DNA from: Cohnella mopanensis
Lineage (GTDB): Bacteria > Bacillota > Bacilli > Paenibacillales > Paenibacillaceae
NCBI RefSeq assembly: GCF_022352055.1
Contig: NZ_JAKRWM010000015.1
Location: 80,000-143,999, forward strand
Direction: 5' to 3'
DNA length: 64,000 nt
The notes beneath the pieces were generated by a model. That model was not told where the DNA came from and searched no databases. It saw only the letters and a list, made by a program, of their open reading frames with translations. A program made the position numbers and the translations under genes. Below are positions 25,586 through 35,181 of the stretch, one piece after another (within the stretch, counting starts at the first letter, position 1; each line of letters begins with the position of its first letter).

Positions 25586-27238
25586 ATGACTACGACTCAA
25601 ACTAAACCATTCGACCGGAAGGACGGCCAACTGGTACTTGCCCATATTCTGTTTGCATTCGGAGCGCTCCTAATCGGAGGCATCGCAGGAATGCTGCAGG
25701 GGATGGTCAAAGGCGGCACGATCACTTTGCCGGCCAATATCGGGTATTACGAGCTGCTAACCGCGCATGGCGTATTGATGGCGCTCATCTTCACGACCTA
25801 CTTTATCGTCGGATTCCTTTATTCGGGAGTTTCACAGACGTTAGGGGGCAAGTTGCTTCCCTTAACTAAGAAGCTTGGATGGATCGGATACGTCCTCATG
25901 TCCGTCGGGACGCTTATCGGCGTCGTCGTTATCCTACTAGGCAAAGCTAGCGTGCTCTATACGTTCTATGCGCCAATGAAAGCATCGCCGTATTTCTATA
26001 TTGCTCTTGCTTTAGTCGTCATCGGCAGTTGGTTAAGCGGTTTTGGCATTTTCTATCAATACATTCAATGGAAGAAAAGCAACAAGGGAAAGTTGTCCCC
26101 GCTATTCGGTTATATGTCCGTAATCACCATGCTGTTGTGGCAGATTGCCACGATCGGGGTTGCGCTAGAAGTAGTGGTTCAGCTCATTCCATGGTCTTTC
26201 GGATGGGTGGAAACGGTTAACGTGGTGCTGAGCCGTACGTTATTCTGGTTTTTCGGTCACCCGCTTGTCTACTTCTGGCTGCTTCCGGCTTATATTTGCT
26301 GGTATGTCATCATTCCGAAAATTATCGGCGGCAAAATATTCAGCGACTCGCTTGCCCGTATGTCCTTCGTATTGTTCTTGTTGTTCTCGATTCCGGTTGG
26401 CTTCCACCATCAATTGATGGAGCCGGGCATTAGCCACTTCTGGAAATACCTGCAGGTCGTCCTGACTTTCATGGTCGTAATTCCGTCCCTGATGACGGCA
26501 TTCTCCTTATTCGCGACCTTCGAGCTTAACGGAAGATCGAAAGGCGCTAAAGGGTTGTTCGGATGGGTAAAGGTGCTGCCATGGAAAGACGTCAGGTTCT
26601 TCGCTCCGTTCATGGGGATGTTGATCTTTATCCCGGCGGGCGCGGGCGGGTTAGTAAATGCCAGTAACCAAATGAACGCTGTCGTTCATAATACGCTTTG
26701 GGTTACCGGACACTTCCATCTTACGGTTGCGACAAGCGTCGCGCTTACGTTCTTCGGTATCGTTTACTGGCTTATTCCCGTCGTTACGGGGCGCGTGCTT
26801 ACGCCGCGAATGAACCGGCTGGGCATTATTCAGACTTTAATCTGGTGCATTGGGATGTTCTTCATGTCGGGCTCGATGCACACCGTCGGCTTACTGGGTT
26901 CTCCTAGACGTACGGCATACAATACTTACGACGATCATCCGGACGCAGTTCTATGGATGCCGTATCATGTCGCAATGGCAATCGGGGGCATCATTCTGTT
27001 CGTCGGAGTCGTGCTGATCATCTACAATATCATTTCATTGATGCGCGCTCCGAAGGGGGAGACGGAGTATCCGATCGGCGAGGTGTCCGAAGGTTCCGAA
27101 CCGACGCCGCGTTTCTTAGAAAATTGGAAGCTGTGGATTACGCTTACCGTCATCTTGATCGTAATCGCTTATTCGATTCCGATCATCGACTTGATCGGCA
27201 ATACGACCCCGGGATCTCCGGGTTACGTAACCTGGTAA
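25586..27238 (+). CDS. ba3-type cytochrome c oxidase subunit I
   Basis: 550 residues with about 13 membrane helices. Haem and copper ligands are visible: His in YYELLTAHGVLMAL, the CuB motif FFGHPLVYFWLLPAY, HHQLMEPG, and the paired His of VTGHFHLTVATS. These features and the small partners fit the B-family (ba3) haem-copper oxidases, which work at low oxygen. It starts 13 bases after subunit II with AGGAGG upstream. Confidence 0.95.
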   Translation: MTTTQTKPFDRKDGQLVLAHILFAFGALLIGGIAGMLQGMVKGGTITLPANIGYYELLTAHGVLMALIFTTYFIVGFLYSGVSQTLGGKLLPLTKKLGWIGYVLMSVGTLIGVVVILLGKASVLYTFYAPMKASPYFYIALALVVIGSWLSGFGIFYQYIQWKKSNKGKLSPLFGYMSVITMLLWQIATIGVALEVVVQLIPWSFGWVETVNVVLSRTLFWFFGHPLVYFWLLPAYICWYVIIPKIIGGKIFSDSLARMSFVLFLLFSIPVGFHHQLMEPGISHFWKYLQVVLTFMVVIPSLMTAFSLFATFELNGRSKGAKGLFGWVKVLPWKDVRFFAPFMGMLIFIPAGAGGLVNASNQMNAVVHNTLWVTGHFHLTVATSVALTFFGIVYWLIPVVTGRVLTPRMNRLGIIQTLIWCIGMFFMSGSMHTVGLLGSPRRTAYNTYDDHPDAVLWMPYHVAMAIGGIILFVGVVLIIYNIISLMRAPKGETEYPIGEVSEGSEPTPRFLENWKLWITLTVILIVIAYSIPIIDLIGNTTPGSPGYVTW

Positions 27239-27242
27239 TTCG

Positions 27243-27286
27243 AAACGGGATGGAGAGGGGATAAACCTTCTCCATCCCGTTTTTTT
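27243..27286 (+). terminator. Rho-independent terminator of the oxidase operon
   Basis: AACGGGATGGAGA pairs with TCTCCATCCCGTT and is followed by a run of T. Confidence 0.93.
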
Positions 27287-27411
27287 GCATAAGCCTGCCT
27301 AACGGAGCGTCGAACGCTAGCCGTGAGGCAGGCTTTCCGCGTTCCGATGGAGAACTAGAGCATTGTGTCTTATACTTGATTTCTAGATCACGATACATAG
27401 GAGGAATAAGG

Positions 27412-28134
27412 ATGGACAAAGTCGCTTGCGTAACGGGCACGGATTACGGACTGGGGTTAGCGTTAACCGCCGGTTTGCTGAATAAAGGGTATAAGGTATT
27501 CGCGGGACGGTACAATACCGAGGACACCGTGGGATTAGCGGAATTAAAAGGCCGTTATGCGGATAAGCTCATGACCGTGCATATGGATGTATCCCAAGAT
27601 AAGAGCGTACGGGCAGCAGCCGCTTGGATCGGCGAGCGGACGGGTAAGATCGATCTATTAATCAACAATGCTGCAAGGCTCGGCGATATTGAGAGCACGA
27701 TCTATGACGAGCTGCAATTCCAAGAGATGCTCGATGTCTACAATGTGAACGCGATCGGCTCGCTACGGGTGACGCAGGCCCATCTGGAGCTCGTTCTCCG
27801 ATCGGAAGGGAAAACGATTCTGAACATTTCGTCGGAAGCGGGCAGCATCGGTCAATGTTATCGGACGAATTGGTTTGCGTACAGCATGTCCAAGGCCGCG
27901 CTTAACATGCAGACGGCATTGCTCCGCAACCAGCTCCAGCCGCAAGGCGTGCATCTTCTGTCCGTTCATCCGGGATGGGTTCAGACTCATATGCAGGGTA
28001 AACTCGACGCGGATGCGACTTATACGCCGGAGCAGGCGGCAGCTCATATTCTGGCGCTGGCGGATGACCCTGAGCTTATCGGCCGCGATACGCAGGCTTA
28101 CGTGGATTTGCTGGGGAATCCTCTTCCATGGTGA
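27412..28134 (+). CDS. Short-chain dehydrogenase/reductase
   Basis: 240 residues from the ATG after AGGAGG. An in-frame ATG at 27376 lies upstream of that site. Cofactor motif TGTDYGLG, NNAA in LLINNAARLG, active-site Ser in LNISSEAGSIG, and YSMSK. The fold and length fit a classical NAD(P)-dependent SDR. Substrate unknown. It stands between the oxidase terminator and an ABC exporter gene, with no shared pathway evident. Confidence 0.9.
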   Translation: MDKVACVTGTDYGLGLALTAGLLNKGYKVFAGRYNTEDTVGLAELKGRYADKLMTVHMDVSQDKSVRAAAAWIGERTGKIDLLINNAARLGDIESTIYDELQFQEMLDVYNVNAIGSLRVTQAHLELVLRSEGKTILNISSEAGSIGQCYRTNWFAYSMSKAALNMQTALLRNQLQPQGVHLLSVHPGWVQTHMQGKLDADATYTPEQAAAHILALADDPELIGRDTQAYVDLLGNPLPW

Positions 28135-28195
28135 TGGGATAACACAATAAAGCACAATAAAAAAGCTATCCGCGGGGATTTACAAGGATGCGGAA

Positions 28196-30046
28196 ATGAA
28201 CGAAAATGAAGTTCATAAACGCGCGTTCAGAGGAGAGTGCATTTTGCAACCCGTAGTCACCAACAGGGGTGAGCCCCATTCATATGGTTTTGAGCATTTA
28301 TTGAACGATGATTCCCTGACCGAGCGCAAGCCGCTCCGGTTGTTGTTTTTGTTGTACAGACCGCACTGGAAGAAGCTTCTGCTGTCTATCCTGTTTTTCT
28401 TGATTAAGCATTCGCCGACCTATATTCTTCCGATCGTAACCGCGAATCTCATTAACATGGTGTCCAATCCTGACAAATACGGGATGGAGACGCTCTGGTG
28501 GAACATTATTATTTTATCGATCGTCATCATTCAGAACATACCGACGCAAGTGCTGCATATCGGCTATATGAGCAAAGCGATCCGATTCGTCGAAGCGGGA
28601 CTGAGAAGCACGCTCGTTCGCAAGCTGCAGCGATTGTCCATGTCGGCGCACGGCGAGCTTGCCGCGGGCAAGCTCCAAGCTAAGGTGCTGCGCGACGTCG
28701 AGGCGATCGAGTTTCTGTCCAAACAATTCATGCTGTCGGTATTTCCGGCTATTCTTAGCGTTATCGTCGCCATATCCATTACGGCTTCGCGGAACTTGAC
28801 GGTAATGGGCTTCTTCGCTCTCACGATCCCGACCGCGCTGTTCGTCATCTCCTTCTTCCGTAGGAAGATCAGGCGCTCGAATATGGAGTTTCGCAAACAG
28901 ATCGAGACGATGTCCGGGCAAGTATCCGAGATGGTTGGAATGATGCCGGTCACGAGAGCCCACGGGCTTGAGCAAACCGAGATTAAGAAGATCGACAACA
29001 CGTTAAGCAACTTGCGAACCAAGGGGTATAAGCTGGATATCGTCGAAGCTTATTTCGGATCTTCCGCATGGGTAACCTTTCAGCTGTTCCAGGTGTTATG
29101 TCTGGGGTTCACGGTCTGGCTAGCGATGAAGGGAAAAATTCCTGTCGGAGACGTTGTGCTATACCAATCGTTCTTCGGCATGATCTTGAACTCGATTACG
29201 CAGCTGATCAACGTCTACCCGAACATCGCCAAAGGCTTCGAGTCGATCTATTCGGTAACCGAGATTCTTCTCTCTAAGGATACGGAAGCCTATCAGGGGA
29301 AGAAAAAGGTCGAATCGGTGAAAGGAAGCTTCGATTTCGATAATATCCAATTCGGATATCCCAATTCGGAACGGCATATTTTGTCGAACTTCAGCCTCAA
29401 CGTCAAAGCCGGCGAAAGTATTGCCTTAGTCGGAGCTTCGGGAGCTGGGAAGTCGACGGTGCTAAACCTGGTCATCGGGTTTAACCGTCCGCTGAAGGGA
29501 CAGGTGAGAATCGACGGAATACCGATGGACGAGTTGGACATGACGGCTTATCGTAAGCATATCGCCGTCGTACATCAGAGTACGGTACTGTTCTCCGGCA
29601 CGATTCGCGAGAATATTACATACGGCTTACCTACGGTCAGCGACCATCAGTTGGCGGAAGTTGTCCGCATGACCCATCTGGAAGACGTGATCGCGCAATT
29701 GCCGGAAGGGCTGGATACGCCGGTTGGCGAACACGGCGGAAAGTTATCGGGCGGACAACGGCAACGGATTGCCATTGCAAGGGCGTTAATACGCAACCCT
29801 AAAGTGATCTTGTTGGATGAAGCGACATCGGCTCTCGATAACGAATCAGAGTACCACGTCCAGCAAGCGATGCAAACATTGATCGAAGGGCGTACAACTT
29901 TTATCGTCGCCCATCGGTTATCCACGATTCGGGATGCCGACCGCATCGTCGTCATGAAACAAGGGCAATGCGTGGAGATCGGTACTTATGAGGAACTAAT
30001 GGCGTTGAAGGGCGAGTTCTATCAATTGAAAATGTTACAGAATTAG
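28196..30046 (+). CDS. ABC transporter, fused membrane and ATPase domains
   Basis: 616 residues. A ~50-residue N-terminal extension precedes six membrane helices (about residues 55-330). The ATPase domain has Walker A GASGAGKS, the signature LSGGQRQRIAIARAL, Walker B VILLDEATSALD and the H-loop VAHRLST. This is exporter architecture for lipids, peptides or drugs. No partner half-transporter lies beside it, so it probably acts as a homodimer. The ribosome-binding site is weak (AAGGATG). Confidence 0.92.
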   Translation: MNENEVHKRAFRGECILQPVVTNRGEPHSYGFEHLLNDDSLTERKPLRLLFLLYRPHWKKLLLSILFFLIKHSPTYILPIVTANLINMVSNPDKYGMETLWWNIIILSIVIIQNIPTQVLHIGYMSKAIRFVEAGLRSTLVRKLQRLSMSAHGELAAGKLQAKVLRDVEAIEFLSKQFMLSVFPAILSVIVAISITASRNLTVMGFFALTIPTALFVISFFRRKIRRSNMEFRKQIETMSGQVSEMVGMMPVTRAHGLEQTEIKKIDNTLSNLRTKGYKLDIVEAYFGSSAWVTFQLFQVLCLGFTVWLAMKGKIPVGDVVLYQSFFGMILNSITQLINVYPNIAKGFESIYSVTEILLSKDTEAYQGKKKVESVKGSFDFDNIQFGYPNSERHILSNFSLNVKAGESIALVGASGAGKSTVLNLVIGFNRPLKGQVRIDGIPMDELDMTAYRKHIAVVHQSTVLFSGTIRENITYGLPTVSDHQLAEVVRMTHLEDVIAQLPEGLDTPVGEHGGKLSGGQRQRIAIARALIRNPKVILLDEATSALDNESEYHVQQAMQTLIEGRTTFIVAHRLSTIRDADRIVVMKQGQCVEIGTYEELMALKGEFYQLKMLQN

Positions 30047-30122
30047 AGGAATATGAGATTTCTCGTCGAACAAGTGAATTTAGGTAAATTATTCCTAATT
30101 GTTCCGAGGAGGAAAATTCGAC

Positions 30123-30866
30123 ATGTCTGACCAGGATTCGAATCAACCGAAATTACACAAAGCGGATATACAGGAACAAGGCGAGCTTCAAACGGCGGCT
30201 TCGGCTACCGAGAGATCGCCATTGCCGCCAGTGGCAGCTCCTGCAACCCCATCGTCCAATGCGGGAAATTCGACGCAGAGCTCTCCAGTGGGCGGGATCG
30301 ATGTACAGAAGCTGTTAGCGTTATTGAAAAATCCATCATCGGCATTGAAGCTTCAGCCCCTTACGGAATGGATATACGGGGCGATCGGCGCCGGGGTAGG
30401 GGTCATCGGATTTTTCTTCTGGATTTGGTCCATCCAAGAGGAGCTTAAGAACGATTTCTTCGGGGCCATCGGCAATCTCGTTTTCTTAAGCCTGCTCGGC
30501 TTCACGACACCAGGCAAATATCTGGTCATTGGAATTTTCTCTATCGCCCTGTTGGTCGGCTCGCTAACGTTGGTCGGCAATTGGATCGGCGGAAGGAAAA
30601 GAAGCTGGATGGAGGCCATCACGTTCCAAGGGAGCACGCAGTTGCTGTTCGGGGCAGGTTGGATCGTCTCCGGCATCGTCGCGTTCTTATCCTTGCAATT
30701 GTCCATGCTGATCGGCGTCATCTTGTTGCTCATCAACTTGATCTTAGCCGTAACTCAAGCCGAAGACCTGCATGAAGTTAGCAGAGACCGCAGGTTTCTG
30801 TACATCGTCTATTCTATAGCGGCTTATATGTTCCTGCTGTTCCTGGTTTACAAGATCATCACATAA
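30123..30866 (+). CDS. Multi-pass membrane protein of unknown function
   Basis: 248 residues from the ATG after GAGGAGG. The first ~80 residues are polar and disordered-looking (Gln, Ser, Ala, Pro rich). About five membrane segments follow (GAIGAGVGVIGFFFWIW, YLVIGIFSIALLVGSLTLVG, IVAFLSLQLSMLIGVILLL, FLYIVYSIAAYMFLLFLVY). The organisation resembles Yip1-like membrane proteins, but no diagnostic motif was recognised. Confidence 0.75.
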   Translation: MSDQDSNQPKLHKADIQEQGELQTAASATERSPLPPVAAPATPSSNAGNSTQSSPVGGIDVQKLLALLKNPSSALKLQPLTEWIYGAIGAGVGVIGFFFWIWSIQEELKNDFFGAIGNLVFLSLLGFTTPGKYLVIGIFSIALLVGSLTLVGNWIGGRKRSWMEAITFQGSTQLLFGAGWIVSGIVAFLSLQLSMLIGVILLLINLILAVTQAEDLHEVSRDRRFLYIVYSIAAYMFLLFLVYKIIT

Positions 30867-30879
30867 TATAACAACAATT

Positions 30880-30930
30880 AAAGGCTGTACCGGTCCTTTG
30901 TCCTTTGAAGGAACCGGATACAGCCTTTAT
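30880..30930. terminator. Bidirectional terminator
   Basis: AAAGGCTGTACCGG pairs with CCGGATACAGCCTTT with one mismatch across a structured loop. It lies between two convergent genes and has T-rich flanks on both strands. Confidence 0.8.
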
Positions 30931-30953
30931 CTATGGGTACGGGCATGAACCTC

Positions 30954-32291
30954 TTAGCGATGAGGCAAGGAAACGAGAATAGTAGTACCCGACTCGGCGG
31001 AAGAATGGATGTGGAGAAGCCCTTTGTAAAATTGCACTCTTTCGTGAACGATAGCCAGCCCGAGACCGGAGTGACCGGCTTGCTTGGTCGTATAACCGGG
31101 AAGAATAATCATCATCTTGTCCTGCTCGGTCAATAACCTGCCCTGATTGCGGACTTCGATAGCCAGCTTTCCTTCGGCTATACAGATGGATAGATGGACC
31201 AGTCTTCGTTCTATCGGCAAAGTATCGCTCTCATCGAATGCATTGTCTACCAGATTGCCCATAATCTTAATGAGATCGATGGACTTGATCGAGGATTCGA
31301 TATCGAGTAGATCGGGAATTTGATACGTAAAGTTTATGTTTCGCGTAATCGCCATTTCCATCTTCGCCTGAATGAAGGCAGCGAGCGCGGGCGTTGGATG
31401 CGAGACGATCGTGCTGACGGCATGCGCTTCTTTGACGAGATCGTCCATGTAACTTTTTAACTGCTCTAACTTGTTCATTTTTAACATGGAATACATAACT
31501 TGAACATGATTAAGGAAATCATGGCGTTGTCCGCGGATAGAAGTGAACATTTTGCCGATTTCCTCTACGTAGACGTCCTGGGTTTGGCGAACGGCTTCTT
31601 CTCGGATATTTAGCATCAGGCGAATCGTATAGAAGAAGGCCCCGAAGGAAGCTAACAACAAGAAGTAAATCAGGAAGTTGAAGGTCCTCTCGGAATAATA
31701 ATGCTTGTCCTCAACCCCGATGACGAACAATACTCCAATCAAGAAGGTTTGGAAAAGCGTAAGAAGCAGTACTTCTTTCATCCGAGTTTGTTTGATATTT
31801 ATTAAATATTGATATAATCGAAGGAAGAAGGCGAAGTTTCTTCTCTCTATGTATCGGGATAACCAGATTAGCAACAAGTCGACCGGAACAGAGACGGACA
31901 GGAGCCGGAGAAAATGTTCTTCGAACATCTCCTTCTGTGGGGCGAGACCATACGTCAACTGCATGAGCATTGCGGATAGCAATTCCGTCAGCATGATAAG
32001 TGTGACATAGGTGAGGAATACAATAAGTACTTTCTTAAAGCCGAAAGTCCGAAAAATGATATACAAGATGCTAAATGACAAAACTGTAGAGCTCAATAAA
32101 TGGAGTTCCGTAGGGACATGCAAAATATCCAAGTCAATGATCAACGAATTGATTACGGAGAAAATAACGAGCTTCCAAATATGAGAGGAAGGCTTTAAGT
32201 TCCAGATAGAGAAAGTGAGCAAAATATGGATCAACGACTGGGGAATGGATAGCAGAACAACGATCTTGAAGTAATCCAATAGGATGTCCAA
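30954..32291 (-). CDS. GHKL-type sensor histidine kinase, orphan
   Basis: 446 residues. About six membrane segments occupy the first ~215 residues. A SpoOB/AgrC-like dimerisation box follows (RGQRHDFLNHVQVMYSMLK, phospho-acceptor His in RHDF), then an ATPase domain with NLVDNAFDES and GHSGLGLAI. This resembles NatK/AgrC peptide-sensing kinases. No response regulator gene is adjacent. The start is called at TTG 32291, six bases after GGAGGGGG. An ATG at 32312 lies upstream of that site and would add seven residues. Confidence 0.85.
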   Translation of the reverse strand: MDILLDYFKIVVLLSIPQSLIHILLTFSIWNLKPSSHIWKLVIFSVINSLIIDLDILHVPTELHLLSSTVLSFSILYIIFRTFGFKKVLIVFLTYVTLIMLTELLSAMLMQLTYGLAPQKEMFEEHFLRLLSVSVPVDLLLIWLSRYIERRNFAFFLRLYQYLINIKQTRMKEVLLLTLFQTFLIGVLFVIGVEDKHYYSERTFNFLIYFLLLASFGAFFYTIRLMLNIREEAVRQTQDVYVEEIGKMFTSIRGQRHDFLNHVQVMYSMLKMNKLEQLKSYMDDLVKEAHAVSTIVSHPTPALAAFIQAKMEMAITRNINFTYQIPDLLDIESSIKSIDLIKIMGNLVDNAFDESDTLPIERRLVHLSICIAEGKLAIEVRNQGRLLTEQDKMMIILPGYTTKQAGHSGLGLAIVHERVQFYKGLLHIHSSAESGTTILVSLPHR

Positions 32292-32454
32292 AGCTTTCCC
32301 CCTCCAGTTCATGTCGAATAAAGTCGAATTTATAGATATAATGTCATACTAACAATCAATATCTACTTTACTGGTTTTCCGAAGGCTATGGAATAGGGGA
32401 ATTGGTAATTTTCATAAAGTTTACCTAAAGAGCTGATGAAAGTAGGGGGCTTTT

Positions 32455-33798
32455 ATGTCAGGAAATGACAAAAATCCAAATGAACTAACGAAGCATGAGC
32501 AACTTCTTCAATATATCCGCGAGCTTCCTATCGGTACGAAAGTGCCAGTCCGCCAGATGGCGAAGGATCGGGGCGTATCCGAAGGGACCGCGTATCGAGC
32601 TCTTAAGGAAGCGGAGCAGCTTGGCTTGGTCAGTACGAAGGAGCGAATCGGAACCGTTCGGGTGGATAGAAAAAGAAGAAACCATCCGGAGCAATTAACG
32701 TTCGCGGAAGTGCTCGAGATCGTGCAGGGGAGTTTGCTTGGAGGAGAAGAAGGCTTGGAGAAGACGCTCCATAAATTCGTCATCGGCGCGATGGAGCTCG
32801 GCGAAATGATGGCCTATATCGACGCGGGGAGCTTATTAATTGTAGGTAACCGGGAAAATGCCCATAAAATCGCCTTAGAACAAGGCGCCGGAGTGCTCGT
32901 GACAGGAGGATTCGGAACTAGCGAGGAAGTAAAAGCGTTAGCGAACGAGCGCCAACTGCCCATCCTGACTTGCCGGCATGATACGTTTACGGTTGCTTCG
33001 ATGATTAACCGGGCCATGTACGACCAGCTTATTAAACGTAAAATCATGATTATCGCCGATCTGCTCGAGCCGACGTCCCGCAATGGCTTGCTGAAACAAT
33101 CGTCGGATGTTGCCGATTTCCTGAAGCTCAGTTCGGAGACGGGGAGCAGGAGATTCCCGGTAACGGACGAATGGAACAGGGTCGTAGGAATGATTACGTC
33201 CAAAGACGTCGCGGATTCCCCCACTAACCAGACGTTGGATAAGCTAATGACGCGGAGGCCGATGACCGTAACGATGAATACGCCCGTCGCTTCTGCAGCC
33301 CATCGGATGGTATCGGAAGGGATTGAACTGCTTCCCGTCGTTGATCGGCAACGCAAGCTAGTAGGAGCGATAAGCAGGGGAGAAGTGCTTCGGGCGATGC
33401 AATTCGCCAACCGTCCGGCTCATCTAGGGGAAACCTTCGATGCGCTCATGTGGGGTGGTTTCGCGGAACAGAGAGACGAAGAAAACCGGTTGTACTTTAC
33501 CGGCTTGGCGACGCCGCAAATGTCAGGCCCGCTAGGCACGATCTCGGAAGGCGTTCTTACGTCGCTCATGCAGCAGGCGGCAAGCCGGGCAGTCGAGGAT
33601 TTGCGGAAACGGGAGCATGTCCTGGACAATATGACCACTTATTTCTTGCGCACGGTTCCGGTGGACGCGAGCATATCTATCGTACCTCATATCATCGAGG
33701 CGAGCAGACGTTACGTGAAGGTGGAAGTTCAAGCGGTGCAGGACGGGGACGTCGTCGCGAAAGCGATGCTGACAGCCCAGACGATCGACCCGGCTTAG
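32455..33798 (+). CDS. ytoI: DRTGG/CBS/hotdog regulator, YtoI-like
   Basis: 447 residues. In order: an N-terminal winged-helix HTH (ELPIGTKVPVRQMAKDRGVS), a DRTGG domain (~75-185, GVLVTGGFGTSEEVKALANE), two CBS domains (~195-315, RFPVTDEWNRVVGMITSKDV) and a C-terminal hotdog thioesterase-like domain (~320-447). This matches B. subtilis YtoI in length and layout. CBS domains usually bind adenine nucleotides and the hotdog domain an acyl-CoA, suggesting a metabolite-sensing DNA-binding protein. In Bacillus it also lies near ytpI and dnaE. Confidence 0.88.
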   Translation: MSGNDKNPNELTKHEQLLQYIRELPIGTKVPVRQMAKDRGVSEGTAYRALKEAEQLGLVSTKERIGTVRVDRKRRNHPEQLTFAEVLEIVQGSLLGGEEGLEKTLHKFVIGAMELGEMMAYIDAGSLLIVGNRENAHKIALEQGAGVLVTGGFGTSEEVKALANERQLPILTCRHDTFTVASMINRAMYDQLIKRKIMIIADLLEPTSRNGLLKQSSDVADFLKLSSETGSRRFPVTDEWNRVVGMITSKDVADSPTNQTLDKLMTRRPMTVTMNTPVASAAHRMVSEGIELLPVVDRQRKLVGAISRGEVLRAMQFANRPAHLGETFDALMWGGFAEQRDEENRLYFTGLATPQMSGPLGTISEGVLTSLMQQAASRAVEDLRKREHVLDNMTTYFLRTVPVDASISIVPHIIEASRRYVKVEVQAVQDGDVVAKAMLTAQTIDPA

Positions 33799-33807
33799 AA
33801 TCGCGGA

Positions 33808-34104
33808 TTATTGCGGCAATCGCGCGAAGTGCGAATGGTTGCGCAAGCCAGCGAACAAATTGAATAAGCCAAGCAATATAAACAAAGCGCCGATAACGAC
33901 TTTAACCGATGAACCGGTGAAGAGGATCATCAGCAAGCCGGCGATAAAAATAAGCATCAGTCCCATGCAGATGTTCATGCGGGAAGCATACAATCCCCGT
34001 AACCGTCCGTCACTTGTGCGGCGGGAACGGAAACTATTGAGGGCGGATAAAAAACAAGTCACGATAATCAGGGCGCCGAACACCCATTCTAACGCGTCAA
34101 CCAT
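33808..34104 (-). CDS. ytpI: YtpI-like small membrane protein
   Basis: 98 residues with three hydrophobic segments (ALEWVFGALIIVTCFLSAL, MGLMLIFIAGLLMILF, VVIGALFILLGLFNLF). The call rests on size, topology and position beside ytoI and dnaE. The ATG at 34104 is preceded by AAAAGGAG. Longer starts at 34131 or 34143 lack a ribosome-binding site and fall right at a TGGTACAAT extended -10 sequence. Role unknown. Confidence 0.6.
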   Translation of the reverse strand: MVDALEWVFGALIIVTCFLSALNSFRSRRTSDGRLRGLYASRMNICMGLMLIFIAGLLMILFTGSSVKVVIGALFILLGLFNLFAGLRNHSHFARLPQ

Positions 34105-34188
34105 ATAAGTAAGCAGCTCCTTTTGGTCCATCTTAACGCCCACTATTGTACCACAAACGAAGGGGAAAGCGCTTGTCAGGGGAGTCCG

Positions 34189-34686
34189 TTACTTGTTGAG
34201 ATGCTTCTTCGCATCGACCCAGACTTGCAGCACGCCGTCCACGAGCAGCATCGTTCGGATCGTAACCTCGTAATCCTGGTCCTCTACTTGGTCATAAACC
34301 TTCTTGTTAAGCAGCTTTCTCGCGAATTCCGCATCCGAATTAATCGTATAAATACTCCGCCCGAGGAAGATATTCAAATCTTCCTTGAGCCTCCTCTTTA
34401 ATTCTTTTTCCGTAATGATATCGAGGTTGTCGGAACCTCCTTGCTCGTGCCGGAAGATCGTAACGACGCTTCGGATAACATTCTCTTTGCGTACTTGCTG
34501 CGCGAGCTCCAAGTCCTTCTTCATCGTCTCAAGCTGATCCTTCAGCTCGAAGTTTCTATGAATCACTTCGTCCACGATATTGTTTTTTAGGGCATTGTAT
34601 ACCGCGCTGCCTACGATCATCCCGCACACGAAGAAGGCTGTTATCTGCATGAACCTCCGGAATCTCTCGAAGTTAGGCACCCGCAT
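34189..34686 (-). CDS. ytrI: Sporulation membrane protein YtrI
   Basis: 165 residues. One membrane helix near residues 12-30 (MQITAFFVCGMIVGSAVY), then a coiled-coil stretch (~45-70) and an alpha/beta C-terminal part (LKEDLNIFLGRSIYTIN, YEVTIRTMLLVDGVLQVW). Matches YtrI, a mother-cell protein needed for efficient sporulation. It lies ten bases after ytrH and shares its promoter. Confidence 0.88.
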   Translation of the reverse strand: MRVPNFERFRRFMQITAFFVCGMIVGSAVYNALKNNIVDEVIHRNFELKDQLETMKKDLELAQQVRKENVIRSVVTIFRHEQGGSDNLDIITEKELKRRLKEDLNIFLGRSIYTINSDAEFARKLLNKKVYDQVEDQDYEVTIRTMLLVDGVLQVWVDAKKHLNK

Positions 34687-34695
34687 GATGGCACC

Positions 34696-35022
34696 TCACC
34701 CTCCGTTGCTGTGAAGCCACTGAATAAGCTCCACTCCGAGATGGGCGCCCAGAAAGGCGAATAGAATATAGCCGATTTGTTGCATGGCAGGGGAAAGGTA
34801 CCCGACCATCACATGCGATTCGATGACCCGGATCGGGTCGATCGTCCCGCCGACCGCCGCGACGAGCGCCCATATTTTCAGATTTCCCGCAACTTGGAGC
34901 ATTTTCTCCTTGGGTGGCGTCATCAGAAATACCGACCCCATCCCGGCGAGCAAAGCCCCTCCCAATACGACGCCGAACGCGATGAAGAAGCTGAATGCGG
35001 CTTTCGTAATAAAATCGTCCAT
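34696..35022 (-). CDS. ytrH: Sporulation membrane protein YtrH
   Basis: 108 residues with three hydrophobic segments (AFSFFIAFGVVLGGALLAG, KIWALVAAVGGTIDPI, GYILFAFLGAHLGVELIQW). Typical YtrH sequence, divergent from dnaE as in B. subtilis. GGAGGG lies before the ATG. Works with YtrI in sporulation. Confidence 0.92.
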   Translation of the reverse strand: MDDFITKAAFSFFIAFGVVLGGALLAGMGSVFLMTPPKEKMLQVAGNLKIWALVAAVGGTIDPIRVIESHVMVGYLSPAMQQIGYILFAFLGAHLGVELIQWLHSNGG

Positions 35023-35090
35023 AGCAATCCCTCCATCTTGGAGTGAACGAGCAGCGCCACTGGCGTCTGCGAAATTTCGCCTCTATCTTA

Positions 35091-35120
35091 AGTGTATGGG
35101 ACTGGCCTATCTCCTTATGA
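35091..35120 (-). promoter_or_regulatory. Sigma-E-like promoter of ytrHI
   Basis: On the minus strand, CATACACT (35091-35098) fits the sigma-E -10 CATACAHT, and TCATAAG (35114-35120) is a fair -35, 15 bases upstream. ytrHI is a sigma-E operon in B. subtilis. Confidence 0.6.
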
Positions 35121-35129
35121 TACAATTCA

Positions 35130-35157
35130 TAGACAAAGGTATTATTCGAATTATAGA
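35130..35157 (+). promoter_or_regulatory. Likely sigma-A promoter of dnaE
   Basis: TAGACA (35130-35135), 16 bases, TATAGA (35152-35157), 24 bases before the dnaE start. Divergent from the ytrHI promoter only ten bases away. Confidence 0.5.
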
Positions 35158-35181
35158 TTTAGCGGAAAAGAAGGGATAACC

